This document shows, one piece after another, positions 16,374 through 25,131 of a DNA stretch of 64,000 nt (the first letter of the stretch is position 1; every line of letters starts with the position of its first letter). The notes beneath the pieces are model-generated. The model saw only the letters and a list, made by a program, of their open reading frames with translations, was not told the DNA's origin and did no database searches. The DNA is from Brachybacterium phenoliresistens (lineage in GTDB: Bacteria; Actinomycetota; Actinomycetes; Actinomycetales; Dermabacteraceae): assembly GCF_000576425.1 (NCBI RefSeq), contig NZ_KK070002.1:1-64000 (forward strand). The letters are read 5' to 3'. The position numbers and the translations under genes were made by a program.

Positions 16374-17954
16374 ATGACCACCAGCCGCCGCCGCTCCCTC
16401 TCCACGGCCCGCACCGGCACCACCACCGGCCCCGCCCGCGTGACCGTCGACCTCGACCAGGGCGGCGACATCATCAACCGTCACGTCTACGGGCATTTCG
16501 CCGAGCACCTGGGCCGGTGCATCTACGGCGGGTTCTTCGTGGGCGAGGACTCCGAGATCCCCAACACCCGGGGGATCCGGGATGATGTCGTGGCGGCGCT
16601 GCGGGCGCTGGACATCCCGAACCTGCGCTGGCCGGGGGGCTGCTTCGCCGATGAGTACCACTGGAAGGACGGCATCGGCCCGCGCGAGCAGCGGCCGCGG
16701 ATGGTGAACTCCCACTGGGGCGATGTGGTCGAGGACAACTCCTTCGGCACGCACGAGTTCATGGACCTGGTGGAGCTGCTGGGCACCGAGGCGTATGTCA
16801 ACGGCAACGTCGGCTCCGGGACGGTGCAGGAGATGTCGGAGTGGATCGAGTACCTCACCCGTGATGACGACTCGCCGATGGCGGCGCTGCGTCGTGCCAA
16901 CGGGCGGGACGAGCCGTGGAAGGTGCCGTTCTTCGGGATCGGCAACGAGACGTGGGGCTGCGGCGGGAACATGCGCGCCGACGAGTACGCGGCCCTGGCC
17001 CGTCAGTACTCGACCTTCGTGCGCGACCACGCCGGCAACACGGTCACCCGCATCGCCGCCGGCTCCCACGACGGCGACCTGGGCTGGACCGAGGAGCTCA
17101 TGCGCGTCTTCGGCGACAGCCTCGAGAAGAGCCCCGAGCGCCGCCCCGGCCCGTTCCAGGCGATCTCGCTGCACTACTACACGATGACCGGCCCCTGGGA
17201 GGACAAGGGCTCCGCCACCGAGTTCACCGAGGACGAGTGGTACCTCGCCCTGTCCCGCGCCGCGCACCTGGACGAGCTGCTCACCCGCCACAGCACCGTC
17301 ATGGACCGCTACGACCCGTACCGCACCGTCGGCCTCGTGCTGGACGAGTGGGGCACCTGGTGGAACGTGGAGCCCGGCACCAACCCCGGCTTCCTGTACC
17401 AGCAGAACACCCTGCGGGACGCGCTGGTCGCCTCGGTGCACTTCGACGCCTTCCACCGCCACGCGGACCGGCTGCTCATGGCGAACATCGCCCAGACCGT
17501 CAACGTGCTGCAGGCGATGATCCTCACCGATCCCGACTCCGGCGCCCTGGTCCTCACCCCGACCTACCACGTGTTCGCCATGAACACCGGCCACCACGAC
17601 GCGGCCGCGCTGCCCGTGCACGTGAGCCTGCCCGAGGAGCCGCGCACCGTCGACGGCCGCGAGCTGCCGCTGCTCTCGGCGAGCGCCTCGACCAAGGACG
17701 GCCGCGCCCTGGTGTCCCTGTCCAACCTCGACGCCTCCGAGCCCCGCACCGTGGTGCTGGACCTGCGCGGCGCCGAGGTCACCGCCCACACCGGACGGGT
17801 CCTCGCGGCCGAGTCGACCGCGGCGCACAACACGCCCGAGGTCCCCGAGGCCGTCGCCCCGCGCGAGCTCACCGCGATCCGCCCTCACGAGCACGGCCTC
17901 GAGATCGACCTGCCCGCCGCCTCCTACGCGACGGTGGAGCTGACCCTGGGCTGA
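16374..17954 (+). CDS. Alpha-L-arabinofuranosidase, GH51
   Basis: A 526-residue cytoplasmic enzyme (no signal peptide) that releases terminal L-arabinofuranose from arabinan or arabinoxylan fragments. The GH51 marks are present: [19 protein letters not shown], the acid/base Glu in [11 protein letters not shown] (~191) and the nucleophile Glu in VLDEWGTWW (~323). [13 protein letters not shown] near residue 41 is the family's N-terminal signature. GAGGAG lies 6-11 nt upstream of the ATG. Length is normal for the intracellular form. It stands alone in its transcription unit, ended by the hairpin at 18011. Confidence 0.95.
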   Translation: MTTSRRRSLSTARTGTTTGPARVTVDLDQGGDIINRHVYGHFAEHLGRCIYGGFFVGEDSEIPNTRGIRDDVVAALRALDIPNLRWPGGCFADEYHWKDGIGPREQRPRMVNSHWGDVVEDNSFGTHEFMDLVELLGTEAYVNGNVGSGTVQEMSEWIEYLTRDDDSPMAALRRANGRDEPWKVPFFGIGNETWGCGGNMRADEYAALARQYSTFVRDHAGNTVTRIAAGSHDGDLGWTEELMRVFGDSLEKSPERRPGPFQAISLHYYTMTGPWEDKGSATEFTEDEWYLALSRAAHLDELLTRHSTVMDRYDPYRTVGLVLDEWGTWWNVEPGTNPGFLYQQNTLRDALVASVHFDAFHRHADRLLMANIAQTVNVLQAMILTDPDSGALVLTPTYHVFAMNTGHHDAAALPVHVSLPEEPRTVDGRELPLLSASASTKDGRALVSLSNLDASEPRTVVLDLRGAEVTAHTGRVLAAESTAAHNTPEVPEAVAPRELTAIRPHEHGLEIDLPAASYATVELTLG

Positions 17955-18010
17955 GGGCCCTCCGGTCGGGGGCCGACGGGCGGCACCCTCCGCACGGAGG
18001 CTTCCGACGC

Positions 18011-18044
18011 GGCACGACGACTGCACATGCGCAGTCGCCGTGCC
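18011..18044 (+). terminator. Hairpin terminator after the GH51 gene
   Basis: 14-nt arms (18011-18024 and 18031-18044), one mismatch, 6-nt loop, beginning 56 bp after the stop codon. No T-run follows, as is common in GC-rich actinobacteria. Confidence 0.6.
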
Positions 18045-18060
18045 GCTCGCCGGCGGGGCC

Positions 18061-18093
18061 GAGCACGAACGGCTGCCTCAGGGCCGATCGTGC
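18061..18093. repeat. Intergenic palindromic repeat, copy C (short form)
   Basis: GCACGAACGGC at the left and GCCGATCGTGC at the right form an imperfect stem with a CTCAG-containing centre. GAGCACGAACGGC is shared with copy B (36706) and CCGATCGTGCACAC with copy A (5541). It lacks the inner CCAGGC stem of the other two. Confidence 0.55.
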
Positions 18094-18153
18094 ACACCGC
18101 CGACGCCCCCCTGCCCCGCCCCGTCGTGCACCGGCAGCGCCGCGCACCTGCAC

Positions 18154-18168
18154 TACCCTGCCGGGGTG
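18154..18168 (+). promoter_or_regulatory. -10 element for a probably leaderless transcript
   Basis: TACCCT (18154-18159) ends 6 nt before the GTG start at 18166, so transcription would begin at or next to the start codon. No ribosome binding site is seen before the GTG. Confidence 0.45.
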
Positions 18169-19074
18169 ACCCGCATCGGCATCATCGTGACCCACCCCGG
18201 CTTCTACTCCCGCGAGGACCCCGACCACGACACCGCGGCGCTGCTGCCGGCGCTGCGCGAGCGCGGCGCCGAGGCGGAGGCCCTCGTCTGGCACGACCCG
18301 GCGGTGGCGTGGGAGAGCTACGACCTGCTCGTCCTGCGCAGCCCCTGGGACTACGTGCTGCGCCCGGCGGACTTCCGCGCCTGGCTGGACCGCATCGAGG
18401 CGGCGGGCGTGCCGCTGCTCAACGAGCCCGCCCTGATCCGGTGGAACATGGACAAGATCTACCTCGAGCAGCTCGCCGAGGCCGGCGTCGCCGTCGTGCC
18501 CACCACCTACCTGCGGGAGGCGTCCGGGATCGCGGCAGCCCTGTCCTCGGCGGACGCCGAGCACGTCGTCGTGAAGCCGTCGGTGAGCGCCGGCTCCCAG
18601 CGCACCGGCCTGTTCGCGGCCGATGATCCCGCGGCGGCGCAGCTCGCGCGCGCCATCGTCGAGGCCGGCGACACGGCGATGATCCAGCCGGAGGTGCCGG
18701 AGCTCTCCGCCGGGGCGGAGAAGGCGCTGTACCTGGTCGACGGCCGCTTCACCCACGCGATCGCCAAGGGGGCGCTGCTCGCGCGCGGCGGCGGGATGAT
18801 CGGCGGCGTCTACCAGGAGCGGCCGGAGCCGGTGGAGGCATCGGCCGAGGAGATCGCCGTCGCCGAGCAGGTGCTCGCGGCCGTGGTCGCTGTGACCGGC
18901 GCGGCGATGCCGCTGTACGCCCGGATCGACACCGTGCGCTCCGCCCGCTATGGGCTGGTGCTGCTGGAGGCGGAGCTGTTCGAGCCCGCGCTGAACCTGC
19001 ACGTGGCCCCGCAGGTCACGGCGACCGTCGCCGAGGCGATCCTCGGCCGCGCCGAGGACCCGGCCCGGCCCTGA
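18166..19074 (+). CDS. ATP-grasp domain protein
   Basis: A 302-residue protein of the ATP-grasp superfamily (RimK / glutathione-synthetase-like). Visible parts are an N-terminal Rossmann-like region (IGIIVTHPGFYSREDP), LLNEPALIRWNMDKIYL with the lysine that begins the ATP-grasp fold, VVVKPSVSAGSQRTG (~125-140, the ATP-binding lysine), EVPELSAGAEKALYLVDG, and a C-terminal ARIDTV...LLEAELFEP with the metal-binding acidic residues. It should ligate a carboxylate to an amine or thiol using ATP; substrates are unknown. The GTG at 18166 is chosen over an upstream ATG (18040) because the earlier codons cover the palindromic repeat and a -10 lies right before it. It is the only gene in this window with no obvious sugar role. 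Confidence 0.75.
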   Translation: MTRIGIIVTHPGFYSREDPDHDTAALLPALRERGAEAEALVWHDPAVAWESYDLLVLRSPWDYVLRPADFRAWLDRIEAAGVPLLNEPALIRWNMDKIYLEQLAEAGVAVVPTTYLREASGIAAALSSADAEHVVVKPSVSAGSQRTGLFAADDPAAAQLARAIVEAGDTAMIQPEVPELSAGAEKALYLVDGRFTHAIAKGALLARGGGMIGGVYQERPEPVEASAEEIAVAEQVLAAVVAVTGAAMPLYARIDTVRSARYGLVLLEAELFEPALNLHVAPQVTATVAEAILGRAEDPARP

Positions 19075-19087
19075 GACCGGAGCGCAC

Positions 19088-19118
19088 GACGCCGCCGTCC
19101 CCGGGGGACGGCGGCGTC
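19088..19118. terminator. Bidirectional terminator between convergent genes
   Basis: Perfect 15-nt arms (19088-19102 and 19104-19118; GACGCCGCCGTCCCC and its complement) around one base, between the ATP-grasp gene (+) and the xylose permease gene (-). Confidence 0.8.
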
Positions 19119-19141
19119 GCGACGGACCGGGACGCGCCGGA

Positions 19142-20404
19142 TCAGCCGCCGGCGGCGGAGCGCTTCTTGCTGACCAGGTCGAAGGCGACGGCGGCCAGGA
19201 GCACGAGGCCCTTGATCGCCATCTGCCAGGACGGGTCGACCGAGAGGATCGACAGGCCGATGTTCAGCACGCCCATGATGAGCGCGCCGATCATCGCCCC
19301 GGAGATCCGGCCGACGCCGCCGGAGACCGCCGCGCCGCCGATGAAGCAGGCGGCGATGGCGTCCAGCTCGTAGCTCTGGCCGGCGCTCGCGACGGAGGAC
19401 CCGGCCCGGGCGGTGACGACGATGCCGGCGACCGCCGCCAGCAGCCCGGCGAGCAGGAAGATCCCGAAGGTGACCTGCTTGGCGTTCACGCCCGAGAGCT
19501 CGGCGGCGCGGTAGTTGCCGCCGATCGCGTAGATGTTGCGGCCGAAGCGGGTGCTGCGCAGGATCACGGTGAAGATCATGACGAGCACGCCGACGATCAC
19601 CAGGACGATGGGCAGCCCGCCGGTGGACTTGGCCAGCAGGTAGGTGAACACGCCGATCGCGAGGATCATCGCTCCGGTCTTGACCCAGAAGGCGCCGATC
19701 GGCTCGACCGCGAGGTCGTGGCCGCGCATGACGGCCCGGCGGCGCAGGCCCGACCACACCAGGCCGGCCGCCCCGAGGGCGCCCACCAGCAGGGTCACGC
19801 CGTCGAGGTAGCCGATCGGCGGGGTGTTCGTGAAGCCCAGGACGTTGGGCACGGAGCCGTTGGAGATCGCGTTGAACGCCTGGTCGTAGCCGGAGATCGT
19901 CTCGCCGACGAGGATCTGCGCGATGCCGCGGAAGATGAGCATCCCGGCCAGGGTGACGATGAAGGCGGGGATCCCGACGTAGGCGACCCAGAATCCCTGC
20001 CAGGCGCCGACGACCAGCCCCACGATGAGGGCCAGGAGGATCGCGACCGGCCAGGGCAGGCCCCAGCCGACCATGGCGATGCCGACGACGCCGCCGATCA
20101 TCGCCACCGTCGAGCCGACGGACAGGTCGATGTGCCCGGCGATGATCACCAGCATCATGCCGATCGCGAGGATCATGACGTACGCGTTCTGCTGGATCAG
20201 CGAGGCCACGTTGTCGGGGGCGAGCAGCCGCCCGCCGGTGAGGATCTGGAACAGGATGATGATGCCCACCAGGGCCAGCATCAGCCCGGACTGGCGCAGG
20301 TCGATGTGCCGGGTCCGCCTCGTCCCGGCGGCGCCCTTCGGCCCGGCGGGGGCGCCGGTGCCCGGCGTCCGGTCTGCGGACGCGGTGGTCGTCTCGGTGC
20401 TCAT
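19142..20404 (-). CDS. xylH: CUT2 monosaccharide ABC transporter permease (XylH/GguB type)
   Basis: A 420-residue permease with about ten or more hydrophobic segments, including the family signature ILAIGMMLVIIAGHIDLSVGS (~75-95) and a C-terminal ALIMGVLNIGLSILSVDPSWQ. Length and sequence match XylH/GguB/MmsB permeases rather than the shorter RbsC. It forms the last gene of a three-gene minus-strand operon (binding protein, ATPase, permease), with its ATG overlapping the ATPase stop (ATGA). D-xylose is the likely substrate because xylA, xylB and a XylR-like regulator are adjacent; ChvE-type systems can also take arabinose, galactose or glucose. Confidence 0.88.
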   Translation of the reverse strand: MSTETTTASADRTPGTGAPAGPKGAAGTRRTRHIDLRQSGLMLALVGIIILFQILTGGRLLAPDNVASLIQQNAYVMILAIGMMLVIIAGHIDLSVGSTVAMIGGVVGIAMVGWGLPWPVAILLALIVGLVVGAWQGFWVAYVGIPAFIVTLAGMLIFRGIAQILVGETISGYDQAFNAISNGSVPNVLGFTNTPPIGYLDGVTLLVGALGAAGLVWSGLRRRAVMRGHDLAVEPIGAFWVKTGAMILAIGVFTYLLAKSTGGLPIVLVIVGVLVMIFTVILRSTRFGRNIYAIGGNYRAAELSGVNAKQVTFGIFLLAGLLAAVAGIVVTARAGSSVASAGQSYELDAIAACFIGGAAVSGGVGRISGAMIGALIMGVLNIGLSILSVDPSWQMAIKGLVLLAAVAFDLVSKKRSAAGG

Positions 20405-22026
20405 GCGCGCACCCCTTCCTCCTGGGTCATGAGGCGCATGAGCGCCTCCTGGGTGACGTCCTCGCGGTCGATCTCGCCGGTGACGCGTCCCTGGTTGATG
20501 GCGTAGATCCGGTCGCACAGGCCGATCAGCTCCGGCATCTCCGAGGAGATGACGATGACGCCGCGGCCGGTCGCGGCCAGCTCGTGGATCAGCTGGTAGA
20601 TCTCGAACTTGGCCCCGACGTCGATGCCGCGGGTGGGCTCGTCGAGGATCAGCACGTCGGGGTCGGTGTACATCCACTTCGCCAGCGCGACCTTCTGCTG
20701 GTTGCCGCCGGAGAGGTTGCCGACGACGGTCTCGACGCCGGCGGTCTTGATGCGGATGTCCCTCTGGTACTTCTGGGCGACCAGGACCTCGCGGTGCTCG
20801 TCGATCATGCCGCGGCGGGTGAGCTTGCCCAGCGCCGCCGCGGAGATGTTCTCGCGGATGGACTGGATGAGGTTCAGCCCGGCCTCCTTGCGGTCCTCGC
20901 TGACGTACGCGAGCCCGGCGGCGATGGCCCTGCGGACGGTGGAGACGTCGATCTCCCGGCCGTTCTTGAAGACCTTCCCGCCGCGGTAGGTGCCGTACTG
21001 TCGGCCGAACACGCTCATGACGAACTCGGTGCGCCCGGCTCCCATCAGCCCGGCGATGCCCACGATCTCCCCGGCGCGCACGCTGAGGTGCGCGTGGTCG
21101 ACGGCGAGGCGGTCCGGGATGGTGGCGTGCTCGGTGGTCCAGTCCTCGATCCGCAGCAGCTCCTCGCCGATCTGCGGCGTCCGGTCGGGAAAGCGGGAGT
21201 CGAGGCTGCGCCCGACCATGCCGCGGATGATCCGGTCCTCGCCCGCATCGGGGTCGCGCATCGAGAAGCTCTCGACGGTCTCCCCGTCGCGGATGATGGT
21301 CGTCGTATCGGCGATCTCCTCGATCTCCCCGAGCTTGTGGGAGATGATCACGCAGGTCACGCCTTCGGCGCGGAGCTGGCGGATGAGCTCGAGGAGCTGC
21401 TCGGAGTCGTCGTCGTTCAGGGCGGCCGTCGGCTCGTCCAGGATCAGCAGGCGCACCCGCTTGGAGAGGGCCTTGGCGATCTCCACGAGCTGCTGCTTGC
21501 CCACGCCGAGCTGCCCGACGAGGGTGTCGGGGTTCTCGTCCAGGCCCACCTTCGCCAGCAGGCGGCGGGCCTCGCCGCGCATGCTCTCCCAGCGGATCAT
21601 GCCCTTGTCGGTGTGCTGCCGGCCCAGGTAGATGTTCTCCAGGATCGACAGGTTCGCGCAGAGCGCCAGCTCCTGGTGGATGATCACGATGCCGGCGGCC
21701 TCGGAGTCCCGGATGGAGCGGAACTCGCAGATCTGCCCGTCGAAGACGATGTCCCCGGTGTACGAGCCGTGGGGGTACACGCCGGAGAGCACCTTCATGA
21801 GGGTCGACTTGCCGGCCCCGTTCTCGCCGCAGATCGCGTGGACCTCGCCGCGCCGGGCCTCGAGGTCCACGCGCTTGAGGGCGACGACGGGGCCGAAGGT
21901 CTTGCCGATCCCGCGCATCTCGAGGACGACGGGGGCGGCGGAGGCGTCGGCCGGGGCCGAGCCGACGGATCCATCGGCCGCAGGATCACCGGCGGAACCG
22001 GCGGGCTCAGGGGTGCGGGCGTCCAT
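20401..22026 (-). CDS. xylG: CUT2 monosaccharide ABC transporter ATPase (XylG/GguA type)
   Basis: A 541-residue protein of two fused ATPase domains. The first has Walker A GENGAGKST (~70), the LGVGKQQLVEIAKAL signature and LLILDEPTAAL; the second, starting ~285, has the degenerate Walker A GLMGAGRTE usual for this family, LSGGNQQKVALAKW and VLILDEPTRGID. The first ~35 residues are an Ala/Pro-rich leader. The ATG at 22026 shares a base with the preceding stop codon; a GTG directly before it is an alternative start. It energises uptake through the permease encoded next. Confidence 0.92.
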   Translation of the reverse strand: MDARTPEPAGSAGDPAADGSVGSAPADASAAPVVLEMRGIGKTFGPVVALKRVDLEARRGEVHAICGENGAGKSTLMKVLSGVYPHGSYTGDIVFDGQICEFRSIRDSEAAGIVIIHQELALCANLSILENIYLGRQHTDKGMIRWESMRGEARRLLAKVGLDENPDTLVGQLGVGKQQLVEIAKALSKRVRLLILDEPTAALNDDDSEQLLELIRQLRAEGVTCVIISHKLGEIEEIADTTTIIRDGETVESFSMRDPDAGEDRIIRGMVGRSLDSRFPDRTPQIGEELLRIEDWTTEHATIPDRLAVDHAHLSVRAGEIVGIAGLMGAGRTEFVMSVFGRQYGTYRGGKVFKNGREIDVSTVRRAIAAGLAYVSEDRKEAGLNLIQSIRENISAAALGKLTRRGMIDEHREVLVAQKYQRDIRIKTAGVETVVGNLSGGNQQKVALAKWMYTDPDVLILDEPTRGIDVGAKFEIYQLIHELAATGRGVIVISSEMPELIGLCDRIYAINQGRVTGEIDREDVTQEALMRLMTQEEGVRA

Positions 22027-23150
22027 CACAGCCCCAGCTCATCGGCCGTGTAGAAGCCGGAGTCCACGAGCACGGAGGGGATGTCCTCCTTGGTGATGGA
22101 CTGCGGCTCCAGAAGGAAGGTGGGCACGTCCTTGACGCCGTTGTTGTACCCGGCATCGGGCGTGATCTCCGGCTCCTCGCCGGCGATGATCGACTGGCAC
22201 ATGATCGCGGCGCGCTTGCCCTGCTCGCGCATGTCCTTGAAGACGGTCATGCCCTGCTTGTCGGCCAGCATGTTCAGCACGTTGGCCTTGTCGGCGTCCT
22301 GGCCCGTGACGAAGGGCCAGTTCTGGCCGGGCACGTAGCCGCGCGCCGCGATGGCCTGCTCGATGCCCAGCGCCAGGGAGTCGGCCGGGGCGAGCACCGC
22401 GTGCAGCGGCGTGCCGTCGGCGTAGAAGGAGTTCAGGCGTGTCTGCATCTCCGACTGGGCCTTGGCGCTGTCCCAGCCGAGGATGCCGATGCTGGTCCAC
22501 TCCTCCGCGCTCGCGGGCACCTTCCCCGAGGGGGAGATCGCCCGGCCGTCGGCGAAGTAGGGCTCCAGCACGTCCCAGGTGCCGCCGAAGAACTGGGCGG
22601 CGTTGGGGTCGTCCGGCGAGCCGGCGAACAGCTCGAGGTGGAAGGGCCCGGGCTCGGACTCCATGCCGAGCGCCTCGACGATCGCCTCGCCCTGCATCTG
22701 GCCGACGCGGAAGTTGTCGAAGGTGACGTAGTAGTCCACCGCCTCCGAGCCCTCGATGAGGCGGTCGTAGGCGATGACGGTGATGCCCTTGGCGGCGGCC
22801 TGCTCGATGACCGGGCCCAGCACCGTGCCGTCGATCGAGGCGATGACGACGATGTCGACGTCGCCGGTGACCATGTTCTGGATCTGGCTGATCTGCTGGT
22901 CCGTGCGGTTGTCGGCGTACTGGAGCGTGGTGCGGTACCCGAGGGCCTGCAGCTCCTTCTCGAGGTTGGCGCCGTCGCGGTTCCAGCGCTCGAGGGACTT
23001 GGTGGGCATGGAGATGCCGACGTAGGCGTTCTCGGGGTCGATCTGCCGCTCGGTGGTGGGTCGCTCGGCGACGCAGCCGGCCAGGGCGAGGGCCGCGAGA
23101 CCACCCGCCCCTCCGAGCAGTCGGCGCCGTGTGGGGCGTGGGACGGACAT
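22026..23150 (-). CDS. xylF: CUT2 sugar-binding lipoprotein (ChvE/XylF type)
   Basis: A 374-residue periplasmic-binding-fold lipoprotein. RRRLLGGAGGLAALALAGC gives a Tat/Sec-like start and a lipobox (Cys ~26). YVGISMPTKSLERWNRDG and the later AVLAPADSLALGIEQAI are hallmarks of the ChvE/MmsE and XylF group of multiple-monosaccharide binding proteins. GAGGAGAAC lies 5-12 nt before the ATG. It is the first gene of the transporter operon and is preceded by a 329-bp gap with a G-rich tandem repeat. The substrate is probably D-xylose, given the neighbouring isomerase and kinase. Confidence 0.88.
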   Translation of the reverse strand: MSVPRPTRRRLLGGAGGLAALALAGCVAERPTTERQIDPENAYVGISMPTKSLERWNRDGANLEKELQALGYRTTLQYADNRTDQQISQIQNMVTGDVDIVVIASIDGTVLGPVIEQAAAKGITVIAYDRLIEGSEAVDYYVTFDNFRVGQMQGEAIVEALGMESEPGPFHLELFAGSPDDPNAAQFFGGTWDVLEPYFADGRAISPSGKVPASAEEWTSIGILGWDSAKAQSEMQTRLNSFYADGTPLHAVLAPADSLALGIEQAIAARGYVPGQNWPFVTGQDADKANVLNMLADKQGMTVFKDMREQGKRAAIMCQSIIAGEEPEITPDAGYNNGVKDVPTFLLEPQSITKEDIPSVLVDSGFYTADELGL

Positions 23151-23295
23151 GTGTTCTCCTCGTCGTCGAAGGGGATCCGTGGAGAGGGACGGGCGGCCGG
23201 AGCACGGTCCGGCGGTCGAGGACGGGCCGAGATGGCGGGTCCGGGAGGGAGGATCGGGTCGGGGGGGGGATCGAGCAGAGGCGGGATGGAGCGGA

Positions 23296-23340
23296 GGCGG
23301 GGATGGGTGGGGGCGGGGATGGGGAGGGGGCGGGGATGGG
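23296..23340. repeat. G-rich tandem repeat (GGCGGGGATGGG x3)
   Basis: GGCGGGGATGGG starts at 23296, 23312 and 23329, a period of 16-17 bp, with G-tracts of 4-9 between and after copies and a degenerate copy at 23280. The plus strand has enough G-runs for several quadruplexes; this is the template strand for xylF transcription. Confidence 0.75.
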
Positions 23341-23380
23341 GGGGGGCGGCCGATGGGCGCGGCCGGCGAGCGCCGACCAC

Positions 23381-23394
23381 GGGAACCGCTCTCC
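23381..23394 (-). promoter_or_regulatory. Possible LacI-type operator
   Basis: GGGAACCGCTCTCC resembles the site at 5358 in its reverse orientation (GGGAACCGCTTTCC), differing at one position. It is about 230 bp upstream of the xylF start, so its role is uncertain. Confidence 0.35.
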
Positions 23395-23479
23395 GCACCC
23401 TACTCCTCGGTAGCACCGGGGCGGAGCAGGGTGCGGAGCGACGCGTGGAGCAGGGCGCGCAGCAGGGCGCGGGGCGCGG

Positions 23480-24883
23480 TCAGCTCCAGCTCTCGGTGCG
23501 GTCCTTGAGCTCGCGGTAGGCCTCCAGCACCTGCGGGGTGGCCTCCGCGGAGACGACCTCGGACCCGGTGATCTCCCAGCTCGGAGGCTGCTCGGTGCCC
23601 GCGAGCGCCCAGGCGGCCTGGCGCGCCGCGCCGAGGGCGACGTACTCGCCCTCGGGCGCGATGGTGACCTCACGGCCGAAGATCGCCGGGGCCAGGGCCC
23701 GCACCGCGGGGTTCCGGGCCGCGCCGCCGATGAGCGTGATGCGCCGTGCGGCGGTGCCGGTGCGCTCCTCGAGGGCGCCGATGCCGTCGGCCAGCGAGCA
23801 CAGCAGCCCCTCGACGCAGGCGCGGGCGACATCGGCCCGGCTCGTCGCGGTCGACAGTCCCGTGAACGTGGCGCGGGCGGCGGGACGGTTCGGGGTGCGC
23901 TCCCCGTCGAAGTACGGCAGCAGCGTCGCGCCGCCGGCGCCGGGGGTGCTCGACAGGGCCAGGCGCGAGAACTCGTCCCAGTCCACGTCCAGCAGGGAGC
24001 GGCCGAACTCGAGGATCCGGGCGGCGTTGATCGTCGTGGTCATCGGCAGGAAGCGGCCGGTCGCATCGGCGAAGCCGGTGACCGTCCCGGTCTCGTCGCC
24101 GGGCTTGGCCTCGGAGACCATCGCGCACACGCCCGAGGTGCCGATGGAGACGGACACGTCCCCGGGGCCCAGGCTGAGGCCCAGGGCCGCGCCGGCGTTG
24201 TCCCCGGTGCCGGCGGCGAGGGCCGCCCCGCCCGCCGTGCGGGCCATGACCTCCTGCGGCGTCCGCGGCAGGCGCGGCAGCACGATGCCGTGGCCCAGGG
24301 CGCGCTCGGCGAGCTCGGGCGCCCACGCCTCGGTGCGCACCGAGTAGTAGCCGGTGCCGGTCGCGTCGCCGCGGTCGGTGAAGGGCTCCTCGCTGCTCGC
24401 CGAGAGGTCCAGCCCCGCCAGGTGCGCGGAGACGTAGTCGTGGGGCAGCAGGACCCGGGCCGCGCGCGCCGCGTTCTCCGGCTCGTGGTCGCGCACCCAG
24501 CGCAGCTTCGAGGCGGTGAACGAGGCGACCATCAGCGAGCCGATCTCCTCGACGCACGCCGCCGGGCCGCCCATCTCCTCGATCAGCGTCTGCGCCTGCG
24601 GCGCGGAGCGGGTGTCGTTCCACAGCAGGGCAGGGCGCACCACCTCCCCCGACTCGTCCAGCAGCACCATGCCGTGCTGCTGCCCGCCCACGGCCAGGGC
24701 ATCGGCCTTCTCGAGCAGGGGGCCGGCGGCCTCGTCGACCGCGGAGAGCCAGGACCGGGGATCGACCTCGGTGCCGTCGGGGTGGGAGGCGCGGCGCTCC
24801 TCGAGCACCTGGCCGGATTCGGCGTCGACCAGGATGGCCTTGGTCGACTGGGTCGAGGAGTCGATGCCGAGCACGAGCGTCAT
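23480..24883 (-). CDS. xylB: Xylulokinase
   Basis: A 467-residue FGGY-family kinase that phosphorylates D-xylulose to xylulose 5-phosphate. The phosphate-binding start GIDSSTQSTKAILVD, the substrate region GGQQHGMVLLD (~68), SIGTSGVCAMVSE (~248) and ITLIGGAARNPAVRALAPAIF (~385) follow the order of XylB proteins, and the length is normal. AGGTTCCG precedes the ATG. It lies 248 bp downstream of xylA on the same strand, separated by a strong hairpin, so it may be cotranscribed at a reduced level or have its own promoter. Confidence 0.93.
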   Translation of the reverse strand: MTLVLGIDSSTQSTKAILVDAESGQVLEERRASHPDGTEVDPRSWLSAVDEAAGPLLEKADALAVGGQQHGMVLLDESGEVVRPALLWNDTRSAPQAQTLIEEMGGPAACVEEIGSLMVASFTASKLRWVRDHEPENAARAARVLLPHDYVSAHLAGLDLSASSEEPFTDRGDATGTGYYSVRTEAWAPELAERALGHGIVLPRLPRTPQEVMARTAGGAALAAGTGDNAGAALGLSLGPGDVSVSIGTSGVCAMVSEAKPGDETGTVTGFADATGRFLPMTTTINAARILEFGRSLLDVDWDEFSRLALSSTPGAGGATLLPYFDGERTPNRPAARATFTGLSTATSRADVARACVEGLLCSLADGIGALEERTGTAARRITLIGGAARNPAVRALAPAIFGREVTIAPEGEYVALGAARQAAWALAGTEQPPSWEITGSEVVSAEATPQVLEAYRELKDRTESWS

Positions 24884-25050
24884 GGACGGAACCTTTCAGA
24901 GGATGCGCCGGACGAGCGCGGGGACGTGATGGGTCGGCACGGGCGGGATGCCCGGAGCGGGGCCACGAGGGGATGCGGGCAGGAAGGGTGAACGGCGGGA
25001 GCGATGGGGCCGACCCCGGCGAGGGGGCCGACCCCGGCGCCAGAACCGAT

Positions 25051-25113
25051 CCACGGGACCAATACGGGGACATGGGCCCATATACGGCCTGTATCCCCGT
25101 ATTGGTCCCGTGG
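25051..25113. repeat. Perfect 20-bp inverted repeat between xylA and xylB
   Basis: 25051-25070 and 25094-25113 are exact reverse complements (arms contain CCACGGGACCAATACGGGG and its complement), separated by 23 nt that themselves hold TGGGCCCA and ATAC-GGCCT-GTAT. It begins 18 bp after the xylA stop on the minus strand. It could end xylA transcripts or protect their 3' end while limiting xylB expression. Confidence 0.85.
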
Positions 25114-25131
25114 TCCTGCGCCGCGGGGGGA

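Larger units (their letters stand above)
23151..23479. other. Intergenic region between xylB and xylF, G-rich on the plus strand
   Basis: This gap should hold the promoter of the minus-strand transporter operon. It contains the G-rich repeat described at 23296, a possible LacI-type operator at 23381 and, at 23421-23478, repeated GGAGCAGGG/GCAGGGCGCG blocks. I could not assign a convincing -10/-35 pair. Confidence 0.5.

Noticed and set aside
18040-18165. Upstream ATG (18040) as start of the ATP-grasp gene
   Set aside because: The added codons run through the palindromic repeat and a likely -10 element, and have no similarity to the family.
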